Assembly (NCBI GenBank): GCA_002342065.1
Contig: DDPF01000013.1
Span: forward strand, 248,001 to 312,000
Direction: 5' to 3'
Length of the DNA: 64,000 bases
DNA from: Bacteroidetes bacterium UBA2475
GTDB lineage: Bacteria; Bacteroidota; Bacteroidia; B-17B0; Aurantibacillaceae
Each line of letters begins with the position of its first letter. Position 1 is the first letter of the stretch. A program made the position numbers and the translations under genes. Of the stretch, positions 25,442-35,057 are shown piece after piece. The notes beneath the pieces are model-generated. The model had not been told where the DNA came from, did no database searches, and worked only from the letters and a program-made list of their open reading frames with translations.

Positions 25442-26964
25442 CGCGCAATAACAAAACGTTTACTTACGGTTTGCGAATTGACGCTTTTTAGATTCAATAA
25501 ATAAACGCCACTTGGCAATTCACTTGTTTTTATGGCGGCGTTTTTGTTTTTAAATAAAATCTCTTCTTCTCTTATTACTTGCCCAAGATTATTTAAAATC
25601 TCAATTGTTGTAAACTCTTTTTCAAAATCTACCTTAAAACTGATATTTAAAATGCCATTAGTTGGATTAGGATAAACAGTAAAAAGGTCTTTGTTTAACC
25701 GCAACTCTTCTAAGCCTACTGTTTGACAATAAGCAATTGAGCTATCACAACCAGTGCTATCATATTTTACAATAAAAAAAGGATTGGGTGAAGAATTAAA
25801 CACTTGAAATGCGGAGATAAAACCCCCATCACTTGTAGGGTTATAACTTAAAATAGTTTGATTGTTATCTGATAAAGTATTTGGGCTATAATCGTAATGC
25901 CTATTAGAAAGTATGTTACCGTTTGCATCAATTTTTGTAATTCTTTGTAAACAATTAGTAGCTAAATTATTTTGCTGCATAGTATCTATAATACCTGTTA
26001 GTATTATGTTTCCGTTAGCAAGTTCGGTTGCTCTAGTAAAAAAATTGGTAATAGCAGTCTTATCATGATATAGATACCATAGTGGTGTAGCAGGTGCATT
26101 GAAATCAAATTTAACTGCAAAACTTTTATGGGTTTCTAAAGCACCTATAATAAGACTTTCTTCCTCTTCGCCAACAGCAACAATTTTTTTATCTTTTGTT
26201 TGAATCACATCTACAAGCAGTCCTTTTCCTGTATAACCCATGTGGTGCAATTTGTTACCAAGACTATCAAGTATAAGCACGCTTACATAACTTGTAGTGC
26301 CGCTTACATATTGGTAACCAACGGTTATAATTTTTTTACTAAGGGAGTCCTGCACTATAGCCTTGCCATCTTGCACATTTACTCCAGTTTTACCTATCTT
26401 TTTACGCCAAAGTTCAACGCCGTTTATGTCTGTTTTTATCAATAGAGCTTTGCGATATCCATTTCCCTGAAAAAAACCAGTAATTAAGAATCCACCATCA
26501 ACACTGCCATTTACCATTTGAGGTATAACATCTACACCTGCACTATCGTAAAAACGCTTCTGCCAAATTGTGTCGCCGTTAAAACTAAATTTAACTAACA
26601 CACCCAAATATTTATTATTACTATCGCGAACACAGCCTGCATGGTAAATAAAATTTCCTTGTTTATAAAACCATTTTGCAATTAACGAATTATCAAGATA
26701 TTCAAATTTACTGTTGCCATATTTTTTAGTCCACTGCAACTGGCCTTGGCTATTAAGTCCCATAATTGCCAAACGGTTAGTTTGTATATTATCAACCGTT
26801 TCTACCATAATACCACAAACAAGATAATTACCCGCCGTTGTTTCAAATACATTTTTTGTTGTATTATTTAACGCGCCGGGAAGCTTAAACTGACGTTTAA
26901 AGCCTCCCTGCCCGTAAAACATTGCGGTAAGAAAAATTAGTATAAATAAAATATAACGTTGCAC
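25438..26964 (-). CDS. Secreted beta-propeller-like protein with T9SS type A sorting domain
   Basis: 508 aa. Signal peptide (ends AMFYGQ), then a long region of repeated blade-like units with the motif K-x-D-x-x-G-x-x-x-W-x-(K/R), for example LNSQGQLQWTKKYG, FSFNGDTIWQKRFY and TDINGVELWRKKIG. This pattern resembles the propellers common in Bacteroidota secreted proteins. The last 80 residues are a type A sorting domain: FTVYPNPTNGILNISF, then LPSGVYLLNLKS, ending VSKRFVIAR. It is therefore exported by the T9SS and its C-terminus removed or used for attachment. It is followed, 30 bp upstream on its own strand, by the beta-helix pseudogene. Function unknown. Confidence 0.88.
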   Translation of the reverse strand: MQRYILFILIFLTAMFYGQGGFKRQFKLPGALNNTTKNVFETTAGNYLVCGIMVETVDNIQTNRLAIMGLNSQGQLQWTKKYGNSKFEYLDNSLIAKWFYKQGNFIYHAGCVRDSNNKYLGVLVKFSFNGDTIWQKRFYDSAGVDVIPQMVNGSVDGGFLITGFFQGNGYRKALLIKTDINGVELWRKKIGKTGVNVQDGKAIVQDSLSKKIITVGYQYVSGTTSYVSVLILDSLGNKLHHMGYTGKGLLVDVIQTKDKKIVAVGEEEESLIIGALETHKSFAVKFDFNAPATPLWYLYHDKTAITNFFTRATELANGNIILTGIIDTMQQNNLATNCLQRITKIDANGNILSNRHYDYSPNTLSDNNQTILSYNPTSDGGFISAFQVFNSSPNPFFIVKYDSTGCDSSIAYCQTVGLEELRLNKDLFTVYPNPTNGILNISFKVDFEKEFTTIEILNNLGQVIREEEILFKNKNAAIKTSELPSGVYLLNLKSVNSQTVSKRFVIAR

Positions 26965-26994
26965 TATTTTTTTATTTATTTAAATTTACAAAAT

Positions 26995-29115
26995 TTATTT
27001 GACTAATACTACCTTGGTTTGATATAATTTGGTTTTTCCATCGTAAGCAGATAACAAATAAACACCGGCAATAAAATTATCAAGCGCTATCTGCGTATTG
27101 CTCTTTCCTCTTATATTATTATCATACACTTTACTACCAAGTGCGTTTGTTAATGTTATATGAATTATAGATTCATCTTTTCCTTTATAAGCAATATTTA
27201 TAATGCTTGCAGCGGGGTTAGGGTAAACCTTAAAATCTGAGTTAGTAATATCTGTTTCTTCTTCAGCCAATAGGTTATTAATACTTTTGTTTATTCCGCT
27301 TTCTATAACAGGCACGGGTTGTGGTATAAAATAATTTTGCCCGTAGGCAAATTTTAACATAGCCTGTGCAGCGCCCCTGCCGCTTTTACCGTCAATAGCT
27401 GCAAAACCCTCCAAAAAACTCTTTGCGGCTGTGTTTGTTTTTAACGAGGCCGCCTTTTGCGGACTTTGATGCACGGCTAAAAGTTTTAATTGCAAAGCGG
27501 CCCAATCTGGCTTATTAATAGCTAAGGCATTAATATTTTGCTGCGCACTAATATAATCTCCCTTATTTATAAAGGCATAAGTTAACTGTACATCGGCATC
27601 AGCCATACCACCAGGATTATTTTGTAATAATGCAATTACGCTATCTTTGCTTGCGGGTAGAGTATCCAATAAAAAATAATTTAGCTTTTCTGCAACAGCA
27701 GCCTGCATTTCAAACGATGGTTTTGTTTCAGTTGGATTTGTGCCTTTTGCACTTGTCATATTATTAGATGATAAACTGACGATATAATTATTAATGCTTG
27801 CCAAGCGGCCTCCGCCTCCGCCTCCAGAAACAGTTTCTGTTGCAGGACAATCTATAGAATAGGTTAATGGAATACCTGAATTTACCACATTAACTGCAAT
27901 ATCGCTATTATCGGGTTGCGGGGTAGGGCGGGTATTTGCATTTGAGTTTGAACCATGATCGATAGTTTTAGTACTTGTAGCCACAATGTAAAATTTATTT
28001 TCGCAGTTACCACAGGTTGAAGTAGCGGCGTAAATATTACGCACCAAATTACCGGAGCTCATTCCCGAAACTGCTCCTTGAGTTTTCATAACCGTTGGCA
28101 CATTAGTGCTTGTATTTAGTACAGTTATATCGTAACCATTAGCAATTGGTGTAAAATCATTACAATTCATTTTTAACCCATCGGTATTATTGCTAACACC
28201 GCTATTGTTATCTATAGCACCAATGCCAATTGCAAAATTTGCAAAGCTGTTACGATAAATTTTATGTACACCAGCTTGGCTGTTTTTTACATAAATGCCT
28301 ACGTCCTGCTTTGTACCATTGCTGGTATTGCCAATAGATGTATTATTTTTTACATTATAGTACTTGCAATTATTAAGGTAAAGGCCAACGCCTAAACCTG
28401 TGCCAACCGTACGCACATAATTATTGGTAAATACAGGCGTGTTTATAGAGTTAAAGTAAGTGCTTTTCTTTTCGATGTCGTAAAAATTACAATTCATAGC
28501 ACTAACAACACGCAATACATTTGTGTTATCCGCATAAATACCATTTTCTAAATTTTTAAATTCAGTTTTTGTAAAACCGCCGGTACAAGGGTTGCTTGTA
28601 TTATTACAAACCTGATCTACCGAGTACTGCGCATCAATACTGTAAATGCCATTGCCTTTATTGCCAGGGTTATATGCTGATCCAGCGGCATATTCAAAGT
28701 TACATCCTAAAAATTTTACACCGTCAACATTATATAAGGTAACGTGGTGGCTTGGTATTGCGCCTGTTGGTATTAGTGAGGCAGTTTTAAAATTACATTT
28801 TGTAAACATACTTTTGTTTCCGCCATTTGGGCTATAGTAATAATAGAATTCAACACTGCGCACGTTATTAATAAAGTTGGTTGTATTGCTAATTACAATT
28901 CCACCAGTACTGTTTGCATCCATTACACCACTGGTGTTAGTTGTGTAAGTGCAAATTGCATTTTGAGCATTACTTATTGTAGCACCATTTATCGATTCGC
29001 AAATACCCTGATAAAGAGCATAATCTCCGCTGTAATTTTGGTTTTGTGTACTCGTGCCGTCAACCTCAATACCTTTCCATAAATTACCAAAAATGTTAGT
29101 TACATGCCCTCCAGT
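26995..29115 (-). pseudogene. 5'-truncated beta-helix protein with T9SS type A sorting domain
   Basis: An ATG exists at 28923 (642 aa), but the same frame stays open upstream to a stop at 29116-29118 and encodes clear family sequence without a start: HVTNIFGNLWKGIEVDGT, then GICESINGATISNAQNAI, which are right-handed beta-helix motifs. So the true N-terminus, including any signal peptide, is missing. The remaining part has beta-helix strands to about residue 330 of the 642, a Gly-rich stretch (SGGGGGG), a helical region, and a type A sorting domain (FKVYPNPAASIINIAY, FIAGVYLLSAYDG). The upstream end joins the start of a different gene (29100-29282). Without an export signal it is probably not functional. 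Confidence 0.85.
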
Positions 29116-29282
29116 TTAGAGCACAAACGCGATAGTTCAATTAAATTTTTTAAGAGTGTTGAATCTGTTTTTGTAGTAGCTACAATTTTTTTAAGAGAAT
29201 CTAGTTTTTTATTTTGAGAAATAATAGTGTTCTGCAAAATAAGAAAAACAAATATGACTACAATTTTTGATCTAAGGGCCAT
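29100..29282 (-). pseudogene. N-terminal remnant of a TPR signalling gene
   Basis: 60 codons that match the beginning of the neighbouring TPR genes: signal peptide (KIVVIFVFLILQNTIISQ) then KKLDSLKKIVATTKTDST and LLKNLIELSRLC, the same style as IDSLKLLIESAPNDST in the paralogue at 40687. The frame stops right after CSKLEGM. The codons following the breakpoint belong, in another frame, to the beta-helix T9SS gene. It begins 2 bp after the stop of the full TPR-SpoIIE gene at 29285, the same tight spacing used throughout the array. It is best read as the last gene of the operon cut by a deletion. Confidence 0.8.
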
Positions 29283-29284
29283 GT

Positions 29285-31279
29285 TTAAAACTTAATTCCA
29301 ATTACACAAACATCATCTACCTGTTCAAGATCACCTTTCCATTCCTGAAAATTACTAAGAAGATTTGAGTTTTGTTCTTTAACCGGTAATTGATGGATAT
29401 CGAGGAGGTGATTATTTAGCTGTTTATATTTGTACTTTTTTCCTTTCGGCCCGCCAAATTGGTCAGCATAACCATCGGTATACAGATACAAAGTATCACC
29501 GGCTTCAATTTTTATTTCATTCAAAGTAAATGCATCTTCGCGCTCTCCTTTACCCACAGGCATTTTATCTTTTGGCAGTTCAATAACCTGACCTGCTCTA
29601 ACAATAATTGGTGAATTATTTGCCGAAGCATACGTGATTTTATTTAAAGCTTTATCAATACATAAGATCACACCGTCAAAGCCGTCTTTTTGTTCTTCTT
29701 TACTAATAGAGTTGATCAATCTTTCGCGGGTGTAGTTCAATATCTTATCGGGTTGCAAAATTAGTTTTTCGTTAATAGCCTCACTTAAAAAACCAATATT
29801 CAATAAACTCATAAAGGCTCCGGGCACACCATGACCTGTACTATCACAAACCGCCAGGAAGAATTTATTGTTTTGTTCACAAGCCCAGTAAAAATCGCCG
29901 CTTACAATATCTTTTGGGTGGAATAAAGCAAAATAATTATTCGCGCCTAAATGATCATCTAAAAAATCAGCATGCGCCAGCAATGTATATTGTATACGCT
30001 TTGCATAATTAATAGAATCAGTGATCTCTTTATTCTTGTTCTCAATGATCTCTTTTTGCTCCTCGGTTTGTTTACTTTTAATTTCAATGATCTCTTTTTG
30101 TTTACGGGTTATTCTAAATCTGTTAAAGATAACCACACCAAAAATAAACACTAAAATAAAACCAACAGTTAGTGCGATCTTTAAGATCTTATCTTTATCT
30201 ATTTGCGCTTTATTTGCTTTAATTTTTTCATCTTTAATAATATTCTCTTGCGCGTTTTTAATACTATCTCTAACAGCACGGCGGTTAAATTCAAACTCAA
30301 TTTCTTTTTTATGCAATTCTTCTTTAGAATTACTTTCATTCATTTTTTCCAGAACAAAAACAAATTTCTCGTGGCTTTCCAATGCCTTTTTAAGGTCGTT
30401 CGTTTTTTTATAAATAGTATATAAATTTAAATATACATTGCGTAAGTCACTGTAATCCTCAATTTCTTTGGCAATTTTTTCGGCCTTTAGATAATAAGGA
30501 ATGGCGAGGTTATACTGTTTTCTTTTGAAATAGATCTCACCAATATCCATAGATGAAGTACATTCTTCGAATGGATTTTCTGCTTTTTTAGAAAGTTCAT
30601 TGTTCTTTATAAAATTTAAAAGGGCCTCATCTAAATTATTTAAGCCCATGTAAGCGTTGCCAATATTGCCATAAGCCGAACAAATTCCATTAACACTATT
30701 TGCTTTTTCGTAGATTGCCAACGATTTTTTTCCATACTCAAGTGCTTTATTGAAATCTGCAAAATTATTATAAAGCAAACTTAAATTATTATAAATACTA
30801 GCAAGTTTATTCTCGTTGTTTAATTTTTCGGCAATTGATAGGCTTCGTAACTGGTATTCAAGAGCTTTTTTATTTTGCCCCATCGTAATATAAATAGCAC
30901 CTATATTACCCAAAGCAACTAAAACAGCTTCATCAATTTTTTGTTGTTCACCAAGGTTGAGCGATTTTTGATAATAATCAATTGCCTTTACATAATCACC
31001 TTTTACCTGGAAATAAGAACCCATCAAATTTAGGATCTTTGTTTGGATGCGCGGAGACCCGGATTTTTTTGCATAAGTAAAAGCCTTTTTAGAAAATATA
31101 TATGCGGAGTCAGGGTTAGAGTACAAATAATCCCAGGCCATATCGTAATAGATAAAGAATTTAGTACTGTCGGGGTAAGCGGGATCATTGGCCACTTTTA
31201 ACAATGAGTCCCTATTAGCTGAATAAAGCTGAGGGCCAAAAAAGATGGTAAGTAGAATTATGAATCTGGAAAATTTCAA
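29285..31279 (-). CDS. TPR - membrane helix - SpoIIE phosphatase (array member I)
   Basis: 664 aa. Signal peptide (1-20), TPR-type repeats from about 80 to 310 (for example ILNLMGSYFQVKGDYVKAI and LGNIGAIYITMGQNKKAL), a charged coil, transmembrane helix about 366-386, second coil, linker TDSINYAKRIQ (420-430) and a PP2C domain with HPKDIVSGDFYW (D462), CDSTGHGVPGAFMS (D479), KDGFDGVILC and LYLYTDGYADQFGG. It ends DDVCVIGIKF. The TPRs are predicted outside the inner membrane, the phosphatase inside. The gene is the most downstream complete member of the minus-strand array. A 185-bp gap containing a repeat element separates it from the next member upstream. Confidence 0.92.
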   Translation of the reverse strand: MKFSRFIILLTIFFGPQLYSANRDSLLKVANDPAYPDSTKFFIYYDMAWDYLYSNPDSAYIFSKKAFTYAKKSGSPRIQTKILNLMGSYFQVKGDYVKAIDYYQKSLNLGEQQKIDEAVLVALGNIGAIYITMGQNKKALEYQLRSLSIAEKLNNENKLASIYNNLSLLYNNFADFNKALEYGKKSLAIYEKANSVNGICSAYGNIGNAYMGLNNLDEALLNFIKNNELSKKAENPFEECTSSMDIGEIYFKRKQYNLAIPYYLKAEKIAKEIEDYSDLRNVYLNLYTIYKKTNDLKKALESHEKFVFVLEKMNESNSKEELHKKEIEFEFNRRAVRDSIKNAQENIIKDEKIKANKAQIDKDKILKIALTVGFILVFIFGVVIFNRFRITRKQKEIIEIKSKQTEEQKEIIENKNKEITDSINYAKRIQYTLLAHADFLDDHLGANNYFALFHPKDIVSGDFYWACEQNNKFFLAVCDSTGHGVPGAFMSLLNIGFLSEAINEKLILQPDKILNYTRERLINSISKEEQKDGFDGVILCIDKALNKITYASANNSPIIVRAGQVIELPKDKMPVGKGEREDAFTLNEIKIEAGDTLYLYTDGYADQFGGPKGKKYKYKQLNNHLLDIHQLPVKEQNSNLLSNFQEWKGDLEQVDDVCVIGIKF

Positions 31280-31397
31280 ATTATTATTAAAAACCTAAAA
31301 TAAGAAAAAAAAGCCTTATTTAAGCTAAATTGTTTAACTAAAAAGGGGATTTTTTGGAACATAACCAATTATATCCCGACACCAATGATACAAACAT

Positions 31398-31446
31398 CCC
31401 TTCGACTAAGTTTATCTTGAGCGAAGTCGAAAGGCTCAGGATAAAC
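31398..31446. repeat. Intergenic palindromic repeat with two nested stems
   Basis: TTCGAC (31401-31406) pairs with GTCGAA (31426-31431), and TTTATCTTGAGC (31411-31422) is complementary to GCTCAGGATAAA (31434-31445) at 11 of 12 positions. The two stems are interleaved, so only one can form at a time in a single strand. It lies between two array genes, 19 bp after the stop of the upstream one. This looks like a short dispersed intergenic repeat of Bacteroidota; a copy-number search is needed to be certain. Confidence 0.55.
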
Positions 31447-31464
31447 TGCCTCGTTTGCTTTTTT

Positions 31465-33615
31465 TCATATTTTTATTCCTATTACGCAAACATCGTCAAC
31501 CTGTTCAAGATCGCCTTTCCAATTATCAAAAGTACTTATATAAACCTCTTTTTGTTGCTGCATGCTTAAGTGCGCATTGGTTAAAAACAATTGTTGTAGA
31601 TTCTTTAATTTAAATTTTTTAGCGTCAATACCACCAAACTGATCGGGGTAACCATCTGTAAACAAGAATAAAGAATCGCCAGTATTTAAAGTAACTTCGT
31701 GTGTAGGAAAATTAGTAGCGTTATCTGTTACACCAATAGGTTGTTTGTGAGATTTTATTTCTTTTAATTGCCCATCCTGTACGTACCAGAGTGGATTGTT
31801 GGCGCCAGCCCATTTAATTTTAATATGGCCATTTTTATCTTGCTTATCGCTAATAGCAATTAAAGAAATATCCATTCCATCTTTTACTTCTTCGTCGCTT
31901 TTGCTAAATGTTTCTAAAACCAATTCCCTTGTTTTATCTAAAATTAAACCTGGTTCTGAAATTCCAAACTCAAGAACCGCCCTGTTCAAAGCATTACTGC
32001 AAACCACACTAACCATAGCGCCCGGCACACCATGTCCGGTACAATCTGCGGCAGCCAAAAAAGAAATACCATTTAATCTTTCGAGCCAGTAAAAATCGCC
32101 GGCAACAATATCTTTTGGTCTGTAAAAAACAAAGTTATTCTTAAAAAACTTGTCAACCAGTTTCACAGGGGGTAAAATAGCATCCTGAATACGCTTTGCA
32201 TAATTAATACTATTGGTTATATCATTATTCTTTTCAGCTATCTGGTGATTCTGTAATTCTAATTGCTTATTTAATTTATTTTTAATAGCATACCTATTAA
32301 ACAATAAAAAACCTAAACCGCCCAATAGAATTATACCCAACAAAAGTAAGTTCCTGAAATTTCTTTGTTTTTGAAGTTCCAGTTCTTTTTTTGAACTCTC
32401 TAATTCTGACTGAACCTTTTCTTTTTTATAAGTTTCGATCTGATTCGATTTATGTGCATCATCGTACAAGGCCTGCATCTCTGCCATTTTATTAGAATTC
32501 TCTATTTTATAGATCGTATCATTTATCTCAATATATTTTCTAAGGTTTATATAGGCTTTTTCAAAATCACGTTTTTTAAAGAACATGCCTGCAAGGGCAT
32601 CGTAAGCGCCTTTTTCAATTTCAGGCATTTTGTTCTTTTGCGCAATGGTAATAGCTAACTTTAAATATTCTTCTGATTTTTTTTCTTCGCCTACATATTT
32701 ATATATTTCACCTAAATTAATTAGTAAACTTGTTCTTAAATAAGGATCGGTGCTTTCTGAAAAATATTTCCAGGCAAGATCAAAATATTTCTTTGCCTCG
32801 TTATAGTTCTTAAGTTCGTAATTTAACTCACCCATATTATTGTAAGTAGAGTACAATCCCTCTTCATCATTGATGCGTTTTCTAATTTCAATGGCTTTCT
32901 CAAAATTTGATCTGGCTTGTTTGTATTTATTAGATTTTAATTGGATGTTAGCTACGTTATTGTAGGCAGCGCCTGCGCCATACTCGTCCTTTAATTTCAA
33001 CATCAGGTCAAGCGCTTGTTCCTGGAATTTAAGCGCCATAACAGTATTGTTTATTTTTTCATAAACGTTGCCAATATTGGTAAATGATCGGGCAATACCA
33101 ATACTATCCTTGATCTCCTCTTTTATTTTTAGCGCTAATAAATTATATTCGATGGATTTAGTGTAATTTGCCAGGTTCAAATACAACGACGCAATGTTAT
33201 TATAGGTGCTGGCAATTGCCTTCTTGGAGCCCACAGTAGTTCCATCTTTTTGTTTTTTTTGCTTAACCCCAAGTGTTTTAAAATTATATAGCAGGGCATT
33301 ATCAAAATCGCCCATAAAATAATAAGTGCCTGAAAGATTATTATAGGCCGCCGCAATAAACTTATCCGTTTTATTTTTTAACGCTAACGCCAAACTTACT
33401 TTCGAGTAATTTAATGCTTGCCTAAGGTCGATTTTCCAGTATTGGTTGATCAAAGAATTATAAGCAATAAGTTTTACTGTATCGTGAGCCTTGCTTTTTG
33501 TAATAAGTTGAAGCGTATCAATTCTACTTTGTGAGTAAGAAATTGCTAAAAGCATTTGCAACGCAACACTAAAAAGGGTTTTATTGATCTTGTAAAATTG
33601 AAACACTATACACAA
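31465..33615 (-). CDS. TPR - membrane helix - SpoIIE phosphatase (array member H)
   Basis: 716 aa. N-terminal hydrophobic segment (LFSVALQMLLAISYSQ, about 14-29), six or more TPR-like repeats up to about 360 (IASTYNNIASLYLNLANY, LINLGEIYKYVGEEKKS), long coil, transmembrane helix about 422-441, second coil, linker TNSINYAKRIQ (467-477) and PP2C with RPKDIVAGDFYW (D507), DCTGHGVPGAMVS (D524), LFLFTDGYPDQFGG. The linker here has Asn in place of the usual Asp and the following stretch is DAILPPVKLVDKFF, intermediate between the phosphatase-less tails and the other full-length proteins. It is preceded by a 138-bp gap from the phosphatase-less gene at 33754. Confidence 0.92.
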   Translation of the reverse strand: MCIVFQFYKINKTLFSVALQMLLAISYSQSRIDTLQLITKSKAHDTVKLIAYNSLINQYWKIDLRQALNYSKVSLALALKNKTDKFIAAAYNNLSGTYYFMGDFDNALLYNFKTLGVKQKKQKDGTTVGSKKAIASTYNNIASLYLNLANYTKSIEYNLLALKIKEEIKDSIGIARSFTNIGNVYEKINNTVMALKFQEQALDLMLKLKDEYGAGAAYNNVANIQLKSNKYKQARSNFEKAIEIRKRINDEEGLYSTYNNMGELNYELKNYNEAKKYFDLAWKYFSESTDPYLRTSLLINLGEIYKYVGEEKKSEEYLKLAITIAQKNKMPEIEKGAYDALAGMFFKKRDFEKAYINLRKYIEINDTIYKIENSNKMAEMQALYDDAHKSNQIETYKKEKVQSELESSKKELELQKQRNFRNLLLLGIILLGGLGFLLFNRYAIKNKLNKQLELQNHQIAEKNNDITNSINYAKRIQDAILPPVKLVDKFFKNNFVFYRPKDIVAGDFYWLERLNGISFLAAADCTGHGVPGAMVSVVCSNALNRAVLEFGISEPGLILDKTRELVLETFSKSDEEVKDGMDISLIAISDKQDKNGHIKIKWAGANNPLWYVQDGQLKEIKSHKQPIGVTDNATNFPTHEVTLNTGDSLFLFTDGYPDQFGGIDAKKFKLKNLQQLFLTNAHLSMQQQKEVYISTFDNWKGDLEQVDDVCVIGIKI

Positions 33616-33753
33616 TTATAACTTAAATAAGCCACTAAAAAAAGTGTTTGGGAGATACTTTAGCGTGGTTCATCTATAAATAAGTGTAGCTGAGGGTAAA
33701 AAGCAGGAATTTGAGACGAAAACAAGATCTATAAAGATCACCTGCCGATTTTA

Positions 33754-35049
33754 TTAAGGTTTTAGTTTATTGATGTTCTTATCAATATATTTATCACTTG
33801 GTAAAAGAGCTTTTTGAATACGACTGGCATAATTAATTGAGTCTATTATCTCTTTTTGTTTATCATCTACCAGTTTTTTTTGCTCAGAAATAATAGAATT
33901 GGCCTTTTTCTTTTGATTGTAAGCTCTAAAAGAAATGAAAAAGAGCACAAGGATAACTCCAACTATAAGAATGAGATAATTTCGTTGTTTACTCTTTGCT
34001 AATAATTCATACTCTTGTTCTTTTAACTGCCCTTCTTTTTTGGTGATGTCGTATTTTACTTCCATCTCCAGCATCTTGCCTTTTACATTATCAAATGATA
34101 TTGAATCGCTGTATTTTTTATAAAGTAAATGGTGATCGTAAGCGGCTTTATAGTTATTTAAAGCATAATAAGTAGTGGCAAGGTTCTGGTAACAATCTTT
34201 CTTAATAAAATCCATTTTAATTGTATCAGAATAAGCCAAAGCAATATTAAAATATTTTAATGCAGAGTCGTTATTGTTATTTAATGAATATAATTGGCCC
34301 AAAACAAAATAGCAATTGCAGATCCCATGTTTTTCGTTAATGGTCTGGTAAATTGGCAACGACTCTAAAAGCCTTTTTTTACCGCCTTCAAAATCTTTAT
34401 TTTTTAAATGAATTTCGGCGATGCCTAATAATGAGTTGGCCATATAAGAACTGCTATTATTTCGCTTATATATCTCTAAAGCCCTTAAACTGTAGAATAG
34501 AGCGCTATCGTATTCTTTTTTCGCTACGTGTAAAATATTGATGTTGGTTAAAACATTTGCGTAGCGGATCATATCGTTGCGCTCTAAAAAATAATTTTTT
34601 GCCAGGCTGTAATAGGTATATGCTTTATCAAATTCTCCTTGCTTCACATATAAGCTTCCTAAAATATTATAGATCTTGAATTTATCTTCGTTCAAGCCTT
34701 CTCTTTCCAGAAAGGCAATATACTCTAAACAAAAACTTAAAGAAACATCGTACATTTCCTTATAGAACAAATAATTTATTAATGTAACAGATGTTCTTCT
34801 AATGCCATTATTAAACCCGATTTTTTTAGCGAGTTTAAGAGCTGTCATAAAATGCGTAATATGCTCTTTAGATTTGTACAGATCATATTGCCTGCCCAAA
34901 TTAAAGATCAGGTTCACTTTATTGGAATCTTCGGGTGCCTTATTTATTAAAATAGTTAAAGAATCTATAGCCCTTTGCGATTGGCTATAAATACGGGTAT
35001 AGGTATAAAGAGACAATACAAACAGAAAATATTTTAAACTATTTTTCAT
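33754..35049 (-). CDS. TPR receptor lacking a phosphatase domain (array member G)
   Basis: 431 aa from the ATG at 35049, which is followed directly by a signal peptide (KNSLKYFLFVLSLYTYTRIYSQ); an upstream ATG at 35082 would overlap the previous gene and add 11 residues. TPR repeats run to about 320, then a coil, a transmembrane helix (about 354-374), a second coil and the linker IDSINYASRIQ (about 402-412). The protein ends 19 residues later with KALLPSDKYIDKN and a short basic tail, just where the phosphatase would start. The 138-bp gap to the next gene holds no phosphatase remnant. It is probably a partner or regulator of the full-length members. It starts 8 bp after member F. Confidence 0.85.
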   Translation of the reverse strand: MKNSLKYFLFVLSLYTYTRIYSQSQRAIDSLTILINKAPEDSNKVNLIFNLGRQYDLYKSKEHITHFMTALKLAKKIGFNNGIRRTSVTLINYLFYKEMYDVSLSFCLEYIAFLEREGLNEDKFKIYNILGSLYVKQGEFDKAYTYYSLAKNYFLERNDMIRYANVLTNINILHVAKKEYDSALFYSLRALEIYKRNNSSSYMANSLLGIAEIHLKNKDFEGGKKRLLESLPIYQTINEKHGICNCYFVLGQLYSLNNNNDSALKYFNIALAYSDTIKMDFIKKDCYQNLATTYYALNNYKAAYDHHLLYKKYSDSISFDNVKGKMLEMEVKYDITKKEGQLKEQEYELLAKSKQRNYLILIVGVILVLFFISFRAYNQKKKANSIISEQKKLVDDKQKEIIDSINYASRIQKALLPSDKYIDKNINKLKP

Positions 35050-35057
35050 TAAAACAT

